64,000 bases of DNA from an uncultured Carboxylicivirga sp. GTDB lineage: Bacteria > Bacteroidota > Bacteroidia > Bacteroidales > Marinilabiliaceae. The stretch spans positions 4,898,001 to 4,962,000 of the forward strand of contig NZ_OY771430.1 of assembly GCF_963674565.1 (NCBI RefSeq), read 5' to 3'. Shown one piece after another: positions 1-9,902 of the stretch (its first letter is position 1; each line of letters begins with the position of its first letter). The notes under the pieces are model-generated. The model saw only the letters and a list, made by a program, of their open reading frames with translations. It was not told where the DNA came from and searched no databases. The position numbers and the translations under genes are program-made.

Positions 1-735
1 GTAGTTAACCTTGTAATCGTAAATACGGCCCATGGTTACCTCAATGGTGCGGGTAGTGATGTTATCAACAAAAGCACGGTCGTGAGAAATAACCACAACA
101 GCCTTTCCACAGGCAATCAGAAACTCTTCGAGCCATTGAATCGATTCAATATCGAGGTGGTTGGTTGGTTCATCCAGTAGAATCAAGTCGGGATTGCGTA
201 ACAGAATCTTTGCCAGTTCTATACGCATACGCCATCCACCACTAAACTGACTGGTAGGAGATTGAAAATCATCACGTGTAAATCCCAAACCTAAAAGGAT
301 CTGTTCTACCTTTGCATCGTAGTTGGTTTCTTCAATTGAATAGAACTTCTCGCTTAGCGCAGAAACTTCTTCAATAAGTTGCATGTATTCATCCGATTCA
401 TAATCGGTTCGGGTGGTCATCTCAGTATTGATCTCTTCAATACGTTTTGCCATGGCCTGAATCTCAGCAAAGGCTTGCGATGCTTCTTCAAATACTGTAC
501 GGTTATCCTCAGTCATTAGATGTTGCGGCAAATAAGCCACCACTTTATCTTTCGGAACCGAAACTTTCCCTTTATTGGCTTCGCGCTCTCCAGCCAGAAT
601 CTTCAAAAGGGTTGATTTACCTGCACCATTCTTACCCATCAAAGCAATCCTGTCTTTTTCGTTAATTACAAACGAAATATCTTTAAACAGAGTGCTTGCA
701 CCGAATTCAACCGTTAATCCATCAACAGAAATCAT
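1..735 (-). CDS. ABC-F family ATPase, N-terminal part (cut by window edge)
   Basis: The reverse strand from the ATG at 735 reads open to the window edge, giving the first 245 residues. Visible are the Walker A GKNGAGKST (about residues 35-43), the signature FSGGWRMR and the Walker B LILLDEPTNHLD, followed by the switch His in VVISHDRAF. ABC-F proteins are soluble twin-ATPase proteins that act on ribosomes (translation factors or antibiotic-resistance proteins) and are not transporters. Only the first ATPase domain, plus the 'arm' insertion that follows the Q-loop region, is inside the window, so the subfamily (EttA, Uup or YheS/YbiT-like) cannot be fixed. Start choice: the protein opens directly into the first ABC beta strand, as is usual for the family. 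Confidence 0.93.
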   Translation of the reverse strand, partial: MISVDGLTVEFGASTLFKDISFVINEKDRIALMGKNGAGKSTLLKILAGEREANKGKVSVPKDKVVAYLPQHLMTEDNRTVFEEASQAFAEIQAMAKRIEEINTEMTTRTDYESDEYMQLIEEVSALSEKFYSIEETNYDAKVEQILLGLGFTRDDFQSPTSQFSGGWRMRIELAKILLRNPDLILLDEPTNHLDIESIQWLEEFLIACGKAVVVISHDRAFVDNITTRTIEVTMGRIYDYKVNY

Positions 736-1098
736 ACAATCATTTTTAGCGCTGCAAAGATATATCTTTCAGTCATAAGCACAACAGCTAAAAAGTGTAG
801 GTAATCTTATTTTGATAGTTGGGGTGTAATTGACCTCAAAAGTCAAAAAGGATTTATTTGCCTTCTCCTTTTAACGAAGATTCTAATTATTTGCATTTGC
901 AACAAAATGTCATGATTATCATTGAATTGAGATTCAGATACTAAAAATTGAATAATTGTCTATACTATATTTTGATATACTATTTGTTGAAATTCTGATA
1001 ATGAAGGCTGCAATTGTTATGTATTTTTGATCAGCAATGATTATTAATCAAATTGCATGTCAGTTTTTATATCAGAATCTCTTAAAAATAGTTTTGTA
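736..1098. other. AT-rich intergenic gap
   Basis: This stretch separates the divergent ABC-F and BNR-4 genes. I see no convincing RNA, terminator or small gene. Both promoters must lie here. Near-matches to the Bacteroidota -7 element occur (for example around 976-985), but none has both the right sequence and a well-placed -33 TTTG, so I do not call one. Confidence 0.6.
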
Positions 1099-4000
1099 AT
1101 GAATCCGAAATCTATTCTAATAAAAGTACTTTTTCTTTTCATATTGTTGAGTCCGTCCTTTATTGTAAATGCACAGGTGAACGAAGGAAAAGTTATTACT
1201 GATGAAGGAGCCTGGTGTTGGTTTGCAGACCCACGAGCTTTACATTACGAAAATTCTGAAGGTACCATTAATAGCACTTATATTGGGTATATTGATGTAC
1301 ATGGTAATATTAAAGCAACACAACACAATTTTTTAACGGGAGTAACCAATGAAGTGTTGATACGTTCTTATTTTCAACCCGACGATCACAATAACCCGTC
1401 ATTCTTAATACTGCCCGATGAGCGTGTAATGATTTTCTATTCACGTCATACCGATGAAGCCTGTTTTTATTATCGTATCTCAACAAAGCCTGGTGATATA
1501 ACCTCTTTAGGAGCTGAAATCAGGTTGAATACACAATATAATACCACCTATCCGTCACCTTTTATTCTTTCCGATGATCCGGATCATATCTATCTTTGCT
1601 GGCGAGGTATTAACTGGCATCCAACCATTGGTCGTTTAACTATGCCTGATGCAAATGATGAGGTATCGTTCGATTGGGGACCTTATCAAATGGTACAGTC
1701 AACAGCTGCTCGTCCATATTGTAAATACGATTCGAATGGTAAGGATAAAATAAATCTGACATATACTCTTGGTCATCCTGATAATGAATATCCAAACTAT
1801 GTTTTTTATAATTATGTGGATATAAATACCAGGCAATTAAAAGATATAAATGGAACTTTATTAAGTAATATTTCCAATGGGCCTTTAGGTGTGAATCAAA
1901 CTACATTCCCAAATTCTTTTCCTAACGCAGTTGTTGATAACCCAACAAATAAGCGCGATTGGGTATGGCAAACAACCACCGATACTGACGGGAACCCTGT
2001 TATAGCAATGGTGCAGATCAGCTATGATAAATCATCGCACGACTATTACTATGCCAAATGGACAGGTAGTGAGTGGCGTAAAACATTTTTAGCCAATGGA
2101 GGAGGTCATTTTCATCAGACTCCGGGGCTTGAACTATGTTATAGCGGAGGTATGGCCATTGATGACAAAGCACCTAATGAAGTATATTGCTCAGTTCCGG
2201 TTAATGGTTCTTCGGGGAGAGTTTATGAGTTGAATAAATATTCTTTGGATGAAGATGGAGTTGTTTTATCGACAGAACAAATAACTACAAATTCTGAATT
2301 AAATAATGTTAGACCATATATTATAACCAATTCAGATGATAGTCCTATGAAGTTGGTGTGGATGCACGGTAATTATTACGATTGGATTGTAAGTTCATCA
2401 CGACCACAAGGATATGCAACAGGTATTAACAGTGATTACCCTGTATTTACCGGTAATATTGATTTGACTAATGGATTAATTATTGATGAGGCTTTCGATA
2501 CGGATGTTGCCGGAACTGCATCCACAAAAGATGGTGTATTAGTTGTTACAGATGATACCTATGGGACCTTTGCGGTTGAGGAGACTTCGACTTTTTCAAT
2601 TTCATTCTCTCCTTATCTCTATTCAGAATCATATGCCGGTATGATGCTGGAAGCTGGTTTATTGGAATACGGATTGGATGCATCAACCACTAAACCTTAC
2701 CTTAGAATGGGTGGCGAAATATACAATAGCAGCAATCTATTGGGTACTTCAGATGTTTGGCAAACAACAAATCGTGGTACCGGAGGACAATGGTATACAC
2801 CAACAAAACTTAAATATTTTAATCTTACTCTTACTTATGCCAATAATATTTTAACTATTTATAGAAATGGGTTGATTGATCAGGTGATTGAAATTGAAGG
2901 TTTGACGTTGAGTGATCTTAAATTAGGTGGTTTTAATGGCTGGGTTGAGGATTGCAAAATTTATAATAGAGCATTGATTCAGGAAGAAGTTAGAGAGTTA
3001 ACGAAAGTCAGTCTGGCTTATGCCTTAAATAATGATATGTTGACAGATATGGAGCTGCAGAGTTTATCTGTTCCGGCAAATATCTTCACAGATATTGTAT
3101 TGCCATTAAAAACTGTATCAGGAAATGATATTAACTGGTTATCTGATAATACTTCTGTTATTTCAATTAACGGTATTGTAACTTTACCAGGTGTTGTCAC
3201 TACGGTTTCTTTAACTGCGTCTATTAATGGTACAAGTAAGCATTTTGATGTCGAAGTTTGGCCTCGTAATATTAATAACAACCTGGTATTGAAATACACT
3301 TTCGATAGTGGAGATGAATATCTTCAAAATGGAATACGTTTTGTGAAAGATCAATCAGAAAACGGATTGGATGCTGTAGTTCATGGAGGTGCACAGATTA
3401 ACGGATCACTGGATCTAAGCTCCAACACTGCAACAGGGTTTTCGACGAATGGTTATATGGTGGCTCCTGAAGGTATTCTGGATGAGATAAGAAGCTTCAC
3501 CTTTTTAGCAACTATTAACCCGGAGTCGCTAAGTAATTTGCCTCGTATTTTTGACTTTGGTTCAGCTAGTTCAAATAGTTATTTTTTAAGAGCTAATGGC
3601 TTTTCTGTGGGATATAAGTATAATGGTAACTCAACCACTTTAATAAATGCTTCACAGAGTCTTTCAGTAGGAGAGGAAGTTAAAATAGCAATGACCTTTG
3701 ATGCTAAGACCAAAACAACAGCCATCTACCTGAATGGCGTTAACTTGGCCAATAGTACTGCTATCACTTACGAACCTTATCAATTAACCAACATTGCATC
3801 AGACAAAAGAAATTACATTGGTCGTACACAATGGTGGGATACCAGCGTGGCTAATAGTAATGTTGATTTTAAAGGAACTATTGATGAGGTATATGTTTAT
3901 GATATCGCTTTATCTGAAGATGAAATTAGCACAATTCAATCAGATCCTGCATCAATAAATAATACAGAAACAGGATTATATAGCTTATTCCCAAATCCGG

Positions 4001-4221
4001 TATTATGTAATAATGTTGTAAAGGTTGATTATAAGTTGGAGGAAGTCAATTCGAATAATATAAAGTTAGAGGTAGTTAATTTAAAGGGAGACTTGGTGTG
4101 TAGCTACTTTCCAACATCTTTCCCATTTGAAATGAAAGGATTTCGATCTTCAGGAATTTACTTTGTGAACCTGTTTAACGGGAACAAAATTCTTGGTATG
4201 GAAAAGTTGATTGTAATGTGA
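1099..4221 (+). CDS. Secreted BNR-4 beta-propeller / LamG multidomain protein with T9SS tail
   Basis: This is a predicted extracellular glycan-active or glycan-binding protein of about 1,040 residues. The start is taken at 1099, not 1057, because a normal signal peptide (MNPKSILIK... ending VNAQ) begins there. Domains in order, counted from 1099: a BNR-4 type seven-bladed propeller (about 30-450, opening with GAWCWFADPRA), a LamG-like jelly roll (about 465-640, ending in the typical KIYNRAL...EEV), an Ig-like Big domain (about 650-730), a second LamG domain (about 745-945, ending DEVYVYDIALSEDEI), and a C-terminal type IX sorting domain beginning SLFPNPV. BNR-4 proteins include polysaccharide lyases (PL24/PL25 ulvan lyases have this fold), so lyase activity is possible. 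That is inference; catalytic residues were not assigned. No SusCD pair lies nearby. Confidence 0.8.
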   Translation: MNPKSILIKVLFLFILLSPSFIVNAQVNEGKVITDEGAWCWFADPRALHYENSEGTINSTYIGYIDVHGNIKATQHNFLTGVTNEVLIRSYFQPDDHNNPSFLILPDERVMIFYSRHTDEACFYYRISTKPGDITSLGAEIRLNTQYNTTYPSPFILSDDPDHIYLCWRGINWHPTIGRLTMPDANDEVSFDWGPYQMVQSTAARPYCKYDSNGKDKINLTYTLGHPDNEYPNYVFYNYVDINTRQLKDINGTLLSNISNGPLGVNQTTFPNSFPNAVVDNPTNKRDWVWQTTTDTDGNPVIAMVQISYDKSSHDYYYAKWTGSEWRKTFLANGGGHFHQTPGLELCYSGGMAIDDKAPNEVYCSVPVNGSSGRVYELNKYSLDEDGVVLSTEQITTNSELNNVRPYIITNSDDSPMKLVWMHGNYYDWIVSSSRPQGYATGINSDYPVFTGNIDLTNGLIIDEAFDTDVAGTASTKDGVLVVTDDTYGTFAVEETSTFSISFSPYLYSESYAGMMLEAGLLEYGLDASTTKPYLRMGGEIYNSSNLLGTSDVWQTTNRGTGGQWYTPTKLKYFNLTLTYANNILTIYRNGLIDQVIEIEGLTLSDLKLGGFNGWVEDCKIYNRALIQEEVRELTKVSLAYALNNDMLTDMELQSLSVPANIFTDIVLPLKTVSGNDINWLSDNTSVISINGIVTLPGVVTTVSLTASINGTSKHFDVEVWPRNINNNLVLKYTFDSGDEYLQNGIRFVKDQSENGLDAVVHGGAQINGSLDLSSNTATGFSTNGYMVAPEGILDEIRSFTFLATINPESLSNLPRIFDFGSASSNSYFLRANGFSVGYKYNGNSTTLINASQSLSVGEEVKIAMTFDAKTKTTAIYLNGVNLANSTAITYEPYQLTNIASDKRNYIGRTQWWDTSVANSNVDFKGTIDEVYVYDIALSEDEISTIQSDPASINNTETGLYSLFPNPVLCNNVVKVDYKLEEVNSNNIKLEVVNLKGDLVCSYFPTSFPFEMKGFRSSGIYFVNLFNGNKILGMEKLIVM

Positions 4222-4242
4222 TTCTTAAAGAGAAAATTTTAA

Positions 4243-4959
4243 TTATAACTTTTCCAATCGCTCAATAACCTCGTTTTTATAGCTTCTGCTTATGGGTATT
4301 TCGTGGTTGGCTATCTCAACGGTTTCATGGGTAAAAGCTTTAATGTGCTGAATGGCTACAATAAAGGAGCGATGTGTTCTGATAAAGTTAGCAGTGGGTA
4401 ATTTTGCTTCAATATTACTGATTGTTTCGCGGGTGGTTATCGTCTGGTCTGTTAAATGGATTCTGATGTAGTCACTCAAACTTTCGATAAAGAGAATCTC
4501 GTTAAAGCTTATTTTCACCATTTTTCGATCGGAGCGAACAAAAATAAAATCATTTGTTTCGGATTGAATCTCCTCCATCGAAGTTATATGAATTTGAGGA
4601 GTTTCATCCAGGTATTTTTGAACCGATTGAAGCAATCGGTCAAAGGCAATGGGTTTGAGCAGGTAATCAACAGCTTTTAAATCAAATCCGTCAATGGCAT
4701 ATTCGCGATAGGCAGTAGTAAAAATTACCCTGCAGTTTCGGTTGATCGCTTTGGCAAAATCAAGTCCTGATATTTCAGGCATGTTAATATCGAGAAAAAT
4801 AAGGTCAATGGATTGGTTGGTTAACCTTTGAAAGGCTTCCAGTGCATTTTTACATAAAGCCACCACTTTAATCTGGTCAATCTTGCTTAAATGACTTTCC
4901 AGAACATCGCGGGCAGCCGATTCATCATCAACAATCAGGCAGTTTATAACTTTGCTCAT
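4243..4959 (-). CDS. LytTR-type response regulator
   Basis: A DNA-binding response regulator of 238 residues. The receiver domain occupies about residues 1-120, with the acidic pair DD at 11-12, phosphoacceptor Asp57 (FLDINMPEISG) and a Lys in the YLLKPI motif. A LytTR DNA-binding domain follows (about 135-238; FIRTHRSFIV is typical). It overlaps the upstream sensor-kinase gene by four bases, so the two are translationally coupled and are the cognate pair. LytTR regulators usually bind tandem direct repeats upstream of targets; the targets here are unknown. It converges on the BNR-4 gene with only about 20 bases between the two stop codons. Confidence 0.95.
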   Translation of the reverse strand: MSKVINCLIVDDESAARDVLESHLSKIDQIKVVALCKNALEAFQRLTNQSIDLIFLDINMPEISGLDFAKAINRNCRVIFTTAYREYAIDGFDLKAVDYLLKPIAFDRLLQSVQKYLDETPQIHITSMEEIQSETNDFIFVRSDRKMVKISFNEILFIESLSDYIRIHLTDQTITTRETISNIEAKLPTANFIRTHRSFIVAIQHIKAFTHETVEIANHEIPISRSYKNEVIERLEKL

Positions 4960-6020
4960 GGAGTAAATTGTTTTAAATCATTGATGGTTAATTCCGTAAT
5001 AAACCATTGGTTTTCTGGTTGAATCAATAGTTGGTAATTATTGCTGTAGTGTAAGTCAAGACGCTTACAAATGTTAATTAATCCGATGCCTTCATGGTTC
5101 ATTTCATCATACTCACGAATACTGTTAGCTACTTTAAACACCAATTGAGATAGTTTTATTTCGATATGAATATTGATGGTCAGAAAGCCATTTACAATTT
5201 CTCCATGCTTAAAAGCATTTTCAATAAAAGGGATTAACAGCATTGGGGCCGTTTTAATGGAATCGCCATTGATTGCCTTATTAAAGTTCACCTTCAGATG
5301 ATCTTTAAATCGTATGCGCTCCAGTTCGATGTACTCTTCAATATGGGCAATTTCTTCTTTTATTGGAACTTCAGGTTGATGAATCTGGTAAAGAATATAA
5401 TCCAGCAGGTTTGATAAGCGAAGTATCACTTCCGGGGTATGTTCCGACTGTTTAATGGCCAACCCATAAATGGTATTTAAGGTGTTGAAAAGAAAATGAG
5501 GATGAATCTGTTGCTTCAGATATTGCAGTTCCTGTTCTTTTAGTTGAAGCTGAGTCGTTAGAATTTTGTTTTCCAGTTCTTTGTTACGGGCATCGGTTTT
5601 AAAGTTATTATTCAAAATGCGTATGAAACTAATAATACCCACAATCAAATAAACCAACATCAGAATAAACAAGAAATTTTTACTCATCGGTGGCATCACT
5701 GAGGTGTTGAATTTTAAAAGGAAAATGAGACATGCATAAAGTGCCAGTACAATCAGGTAAGAAGAAACCACCAGGGTATAAAATGAATACAAAGCAAATA
5801 GTTTGTATTTCTTTGTTAGCAAAAAACGAGGAATAAGATATCGCTCCATAAAATAGGTGACTCCCATGGTGAGTGGCAGTAAGCAACTCGAAAACCATGT
5901 GATGTATACTTTATCATCTGAGTTATAACTGAAGAAATAATAGAAGAAAAACCAAACACCAATCCAAAACAGGAAATGGATTCCTACGGTTTTGATTGAT
6001 ATTTTAATTGGTTTCCACAT
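4956..6020 (-). CDS. LytS/YpdA-type membrane sensor histidine kinase
   Basis: A 354-residue kinase of the His_kinase (PF06580) class that pairs with LytTR regulators. The N-terminal 135 residues hold four membrane helices with little extracellular sequence. A coiled-coil linker (about 140-170) leads to the phosphoacceptor motif HPHFLFN (His175 is the likely site), and the C-terminal HATPase domain carries the N-box LIPFIENAFKHG and a short G-box. With no large periplasmic domain, the signal is probably sensed in or at the membrane. It is the first gene of a two-gene operon with the overlapping LytTR regulator. Confidence 0.93.
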   Translation of the reverse strand: MWKPIKISIKTVGIHFLFWIGVWFFFYYFFSYNSDDKVYITWFSSCLLPLTMGVTYFMERYLIPRFLLTKKYKLFALYSFYTLVVSSYLIVLALYACLIFLLKFNTSVMPPMSKNFLFILMLVYLIVGIISFIRILNNNFKTDARNKELENKILTTQLQLKEQELQYLKQQIHPHFLFNTLNTIYGLAIKQSEHTPEVILRLSNLLDYILYQIHQPEVPIKEEIAHIEEYIELERIRFKDHLKVNFNKAINGDSIKTAPMLLIPFIENAFKHGEIVNGFLTINIHIEIKLSQLVFKVANSIREYDEMNHEGIGLINICKRLDLHYSNNYQLLIQPENQWFITELTINDLKQFTP

Positions 6021-6232
6021 TCTTACAATATTAGTATTTTTTAGAGTTATAGATTAGTATTATCGACCAAATACCAATTTAAGACTCATTTTTACCTAAT
6101 TTAGGAATGTTAAATCAATTGTCCGATGAATTTATGCAGAAAAGCATCAAGAACTGGGAGCTCATCGCTAATTAAAATTCTGTATTGAAAAGCAGTATAA
6201 ATTAGTGTCAGTATTCATTAAAACATATTGTT

Positions 6233-6625
6233 ATGGCAGATATTATTGGCAAATTAAACGATGGCGGTCCTGTTTTTACTTATCCGCTTTTATTATTAAT
6301 GATTGTTATTATTGTGATGATCATTATGGCTGGTATGAATAAATCAAATAACGGAAAATCAATAGCGTTGATAAAATCATTGGGTTGGTTTGTGTTGGCA
6401 TGGGGATTTCTTGGAAGAACGTTTGGCCTGATCATGGCTTTTGATAACGTTTCAGCGCATGGCGAATTAACACCCAGTCTGTTAGCTGGTGGTTTAAAGA
6501 TGGCATTGATTAATCCTTTATTCGCACTCTTTATTTTCTTGATTGCCAGAGGTGGTGTTCTTTATTTATTATGGATGAAGAAAAAAGAAGATTTTGACGA
6601 TAAGGGTCAGTTGAAAACAGAATGA
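6233..6625 (+). CDS. Small MotA/TolQ/ExbB-like membrane protein
   Basis: A 130-residue inner-membrane protein with three likely helices (about 17-36, 45-70 and 92-112). It begins MADIIGKLNDGGPVF; the GGP-F start followed by a long hydrophobic helix, and the overall layout, resemble the short MotA/TolQ/ExbB proton-channel-family proteins annotated in many Bacteroidota. It is far shorter than true ExbB/TolQ, and no ExbD/TolR partner is adjacent, so an energy-coupling role is uncertain. It is a single gene followed by an intrinsic terminator. Confidence 0.6.
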   Translation: MADIIGKLNDGGPVFTYPLLLLMIVIIVMIIMAGMNKSNNGKSIALIKSLGWFVLAWGFLGRTFGLIMAFDNVSAHGELTPSLLAGGLKMALINPLFALFIFLIARGGVLYLLWMKKKEDFDDKGQLKTE

Positions 6626-6650
6626 TTAATTGCGACTATAATAAACAGAA

Positions 6651-6684
6651 GAGGCAAGCCATTTGGCCTGCCTCTTTTGCTTTT
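6651..6684 (+). terminator. Intrinsic terminator after the ExbB-like gene
   Basis: GAGGCAAGCC and GGCCTGCCTC pair with one mismatch around an ATTT loop, followed by a T-rich run. Confidence 0.8.
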
Positions 6685-6713
6685 AAAGTAATATAAACTT
6701 AGGCATCAAGAGT

Positions 6714-7919
6714 CTAGTTGAGTTTATTTTGAGTCTTTTTTAATATCAGGTTAAGATTATCTTCAAACAGATATAGATAAGTTATTAAATCTGTAATGTA
6801 TTCAGTTGAACCGTCACTGAAAGTAAATGCAACATCAACAATCCATTCATTCGAATCATCATTCAGTTCGCGGGCTACTGCTTGTCCGTTTGCAATAATG
6901 GCATCATTTGTATAACGCAGACTAATGGTTGAATTATCATTAACTAACTGAGCAGTCTCTGTAGCCATCTTTTCACTTTCCATTTGTTTTGTTTCAATTA
7001 TTGAGATATCATCAAGTAACTGAGCACTGTTAACATCTGCCATTAATTTAATATTGAAAATTTGTGTTGAAGATTGAAGATTTTTAATCAACGGATCTTC
7101 GGCGTTTTCTTCGTATGTTCCGGATATAACCTGTTCAAAAATCAGTTCAAAATCGTTCAAAAGCGTATATCGCCAGGTTGCATTGTTGTCTTTTGCCGAC
7201 ATCTCAGATTGGAAAGAGTAGGGTATAGGATTAAAGGTTAGGTTCATATTTTCAATTTTTCCGGAATCTGAAAAATCGATAATAATATTGCTGGAGGCCA
7301 CCAGTTTTTCATCTACTTTAATTTCCAGATAAAGACTCTTAAGAATTTCAGTCATTGTTGAGCCATCATCCAATTCATCTCCTTTTCCCGGGAAGTCACC
7401 ATCGTATGTTGAAAAATCATATAGTCTGAGGAAAGCATTGTTTTCTTCCTTGCCTTCTTCTGATGGAAATAGTAAAGTTATATCATCGCCCTGATCAGAT
7501 ATCTGTTCAAAATCTGCTAATTCATTGTTCCACTCCCATGTCCCGTGTCCCTGATTCCATAATATTCCTAAATCACCACAACTGGTGGTTGTCAATAACA
7601 TCAAATCTTCAAATTGACTTTGAACGAACGTTTCATTTGCCATTGATTCTCCAATAAGTGCAATAGAATAAACCAGATTTTGATGACTACTTATTTCTTT
7701 GGTCATATATCCGGATAAATTGACACCTAAGGCGGCAAAGGAAGTTTCAGATAAGCCTTTGGTCTCGCTAAAAAGCGCAAGTCCTGCATTTATAATATTC
7801 TGCTTATCCTGCGAAGCACCTAAAGTACTGAACTGATCGCCGGAATCTTCTCTGTTGCAAGCTGTGTTAAGAAGATTAAACATCAGTAGGATTGAAAATA
7901 TGTAAGCTATTTTTTTCAA
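6714..7919 (-). CDS. Lipoprotein of unknown function
   Basis: A 401-residue predicted lipoprotein. The N-terminus MKKIAYIFSILLMFNLLNTAC ends in a lipobox (LNTAC), and the Cys is followed by Asn-Arg-Glu-Asp. The mature protein is acidic and rich in beta-strand-like sequence and Asp/Asn. Two Cys (in SCGD and the lipobox) are the only obvious ones. No recognisable catalytic motif or domain was found. It stands alone, convergent with the ExbB-like gene and divergent from the amidase. I cannot assign a function; surface exposure or periplasmic anchoring is likely. Confidence 0.75.
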   Translation of the reverse strand: MKKIAYIFSILLMFNLLNTACNREDSGDQFSTLGASQDKQNIINAGLALFSETKGLSETSFAALGVNLSGYMTKEISSHQNLVYSIALIGESMANETFVQSQFEDLMLLTTTSCGDLGILWNQGHGTWEWNNELADFEQISDQGDDITLLFPSEEGKEENNAFLRLYDFSTYDGDFPGKGDELDDGSTMTEILKSLYLEIKVDEKLVASSNIIIDFSDSGKIENMNLTFNPIPYSFQSEMSAKDNNATWRYTLLNDFELIFEQVISGTYEENAEDPLIKNLQSSTQIFNIKLMADVNSAQLLDDISIIETKQMESEKMATETAQLVNDNSTISLRYTNDAIIANGQAVARELNDDSNEWIVDVAFTFSDGSTEYITDLITYLYLFEDNLNLILKKTQNKLN

Positions 7920-8164
7920 AATGTTGATTTCTTTAAGATTGATCTCACTCTTTATTAAGACAAATAAACTCGCATAAACACGTATTTTGTTTTAAAAATT
8001 ACAGAAGGTGAGTGTGTTACTGAATTTATTATGCAAGTGTTGAGAATGAAAATAGTCTTTCTCTTCAGTTTTATTTAACTTTAACTAATGACTTCAGTGG
8101 TATTATTCTGTAATGATAATATTACTGGTTGTAGAATTCAACTTGTATTTATCCAATCATAACT

Positions 8165-9775
8165 ATGAAAAGAAGACATTTTATCCTAAGTTCTATGATG
8201 GCAGGAGCAGCATTAGGTATTAATGCATGTAAACCAAAAGGACAAGGATTAGAGGAAGAATCAAAATCAGATGTAACGAATAAGTTTGATTTAGAAGAAA
8301 TCACGGTTCAGGATCTACAAAACAAAATGACTGAAGGTGAATTAACTTCCGAGCAAATCACGCAGCTGTATATCAATCGTATTAAAAAATTAGATCAGGT
8401 AAAGACAAAAGCTGTTGTAGAGTTGAATCCTGATGCCTTAATGATTGCGCAGGAACTGGACAAAGAGCGGAAGGAAGGTAAAGTAAGAGGTCCGCTTCAT
8501 GGTATACCTGTACTTATCAAAGACAATATCAATACAGGCGATAAAATGGTTACATCAGCTGGTTCATTGGCTTTCATCAGCCATAAGGCTTCCAATGATG
8601 CCTTTATTATTAATCAGTTGCGTGAATCCGGTATGGTGTTGTTAGGTAAAACAAATCTGAGTGAATGGGCCAATTTCCGATCAACCAATTCAAGCAGTGG
8701 TTGGAGTGGAAGAGGAGGTCAAACCCGCAATCCGTATGTGTTGGATCGTACGCCATGCGGATCATCTTCGGGTTCAGCGGTAGCAGTATCTGCTAATTTG
8801 GCGCCTCTTGCAATTGGTACTGAAACAGATGGATCCATTGTTTGTCCGTCTGGTATAAATGGTATTGTTGGCATCAAGCCAACTGTTGGAGCCTGGTCGA
8901 GAAGTGGTATAATTCCAATTTCTGAGAGTCAGGATACAGCTGGTCCAATGGCACGAACCGTAAAAGATGCAGCTTTACTGTTAAGGGCTTTGGTTGGCAA
9001 GGATGATGCGGATGAAGCAACGAAAAAACAACCTGATAATTTTGGTATCTATCTGAATTTTGATGAATTCGCACTTGAGGGTTCCCGAATTGGGTATTTA
9101 AAACAGGTTTCTGCATTTGATACACGTGTTAGTGCCATAATGGATGAAGTTGTTCAAACCTTAAAGGATAAAGGAGCTGATGTAATAGAGGTTGAGACGG
9201 ATGACGAATTAAAGCAACTGGGCCAGCATGAATGGACGGTTCTTCAATGTGAGTTTAAAGATGGAATTAATAAATATCTGGCAGCCCATCCTGTATTACC
9301 TTATAAGACATTGACTGATTTAATCGAATTCAATAAAAAGAATGCTTCAAAAGAAATGCCTTGGTTTGAGCAGGAGATTTTTGAATTATGTGATCAGACG
9401 AACGGACTGGAAGATGAAAAGTATAAAGAGTCTATCAAAAAATGTAAAGAACTGTCGCAAGCAAAGGGAATTGATAAACTAGTTGATAAATATAAGTTGG
9501 ATGCATTGATGGCTCCAACAAATGGATCTGCCTGGGTTATTGACTTTGTAAATGGAGATAACTTCAAAGGCGGAAGTTCACAACTGGCTGCTGTTTCAGG
9601 TTATCCGAGTGTGACGGTTCCAGCAGGTGACATTAAAGGCTTGCCTATTGGAGTATCATTTTTTGGAAAAGCATGGACTGAAAGCCGGTTAATACAATTA
9701 TCGTATGCATACGAACTGGCCAGCAAAAAGAGAATTGTGCCTGCTTTTAAAACCAGTTTACTGGATGAGGCATAA
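8165..9775 (+). CDS. Amidase signature family enzyme, exported lipoprotein
   Basis: A 536-residue amidase-signature hydrolase that cleaves C-N amide bonds by a Ser-cisSer-Lys triad. The triad is visible: Lys119 in LIKDN, cis-Ser200 in the CGSSSGS loop and nucleophile Ser224 in GTETDGSI (the 24-residue spacing is that of FAAH-type enzymes). The N-terminus MKRRHFILSS... ends in a lipobox-like GINAC and has an Arg pair, so it is probably a Tat or Sec lipoprotein acting in the periplasm. GatA is excluded by the export signal and by the absence of GatB/C. The physiological substrate is unknown. A clear terminator follows. Confidence 0.92.
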   Translation: MKRRHFILSSMMAGAALGINACKPKGQGLEEESKSDVTNKFDLEEITVQDLQNKMTEGELTSEQITQLYINRIKKLDQVKTKAVVELNPDALMIAQELDKERKEGKVRGPLHGIPVLIKDNINTGDKMVTSAGSLAFISHKASNDAFIINQLRESGMVLLGKTNLSEWANFRSTNSSSGWSGRGGQTRNPYVLDRTPCGSSSGSAVAVSANLAPLAIGTETDGSIVCPSGINGIVGIKPTVGAWSRSGIIPISESQDTAGPMARTVKDAALLLRALVGKDDADEATKKQPDNFGIYLNFDEFALEGSRIGYLKQVSAFDTRVSAIMDEVVQTLKDKGADVIEVETDDELKQLGQHEWTVLQCEFKDGINKYLAAHPVLPYKTLTDLIEFNKKNASKEMPWFEQEIFELCDQTNGLEDEKYKESIKKCKELSQAKGIDKLVDKYKLDALMAPTNGSAWVIDFVNGDNFKGGSSQLAAVSGYPSVTVPAGDIKGLPIGVSFFGKAWTESRLIQLSYAYELASKKRIVPAFKTSLLDEA

Positions 9776-9803
9776 GTAATTCTGTATAATCTTATTAATG
9801 AAG

Positions 9804-9835
9804 AAGCCGGGATCATTGTTATGACCCCGGCTTTT
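9804..9835 (+). terminator. Intrinsic terminator after amidase
   Basis: The perfect 8-bp stem AAGCCGGG/CCCGGCTT is followed by TT and a short T-rich tail. It lies between the convergent amidase and gltD genes. Confidence 0.8.
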
Positions 9836-9902
9836 CAGTAACAACCCTAATCGATAATTTTTAGAGATATTTTCATTGCCTACACGAAGCAATGAATTTG
9901 AC

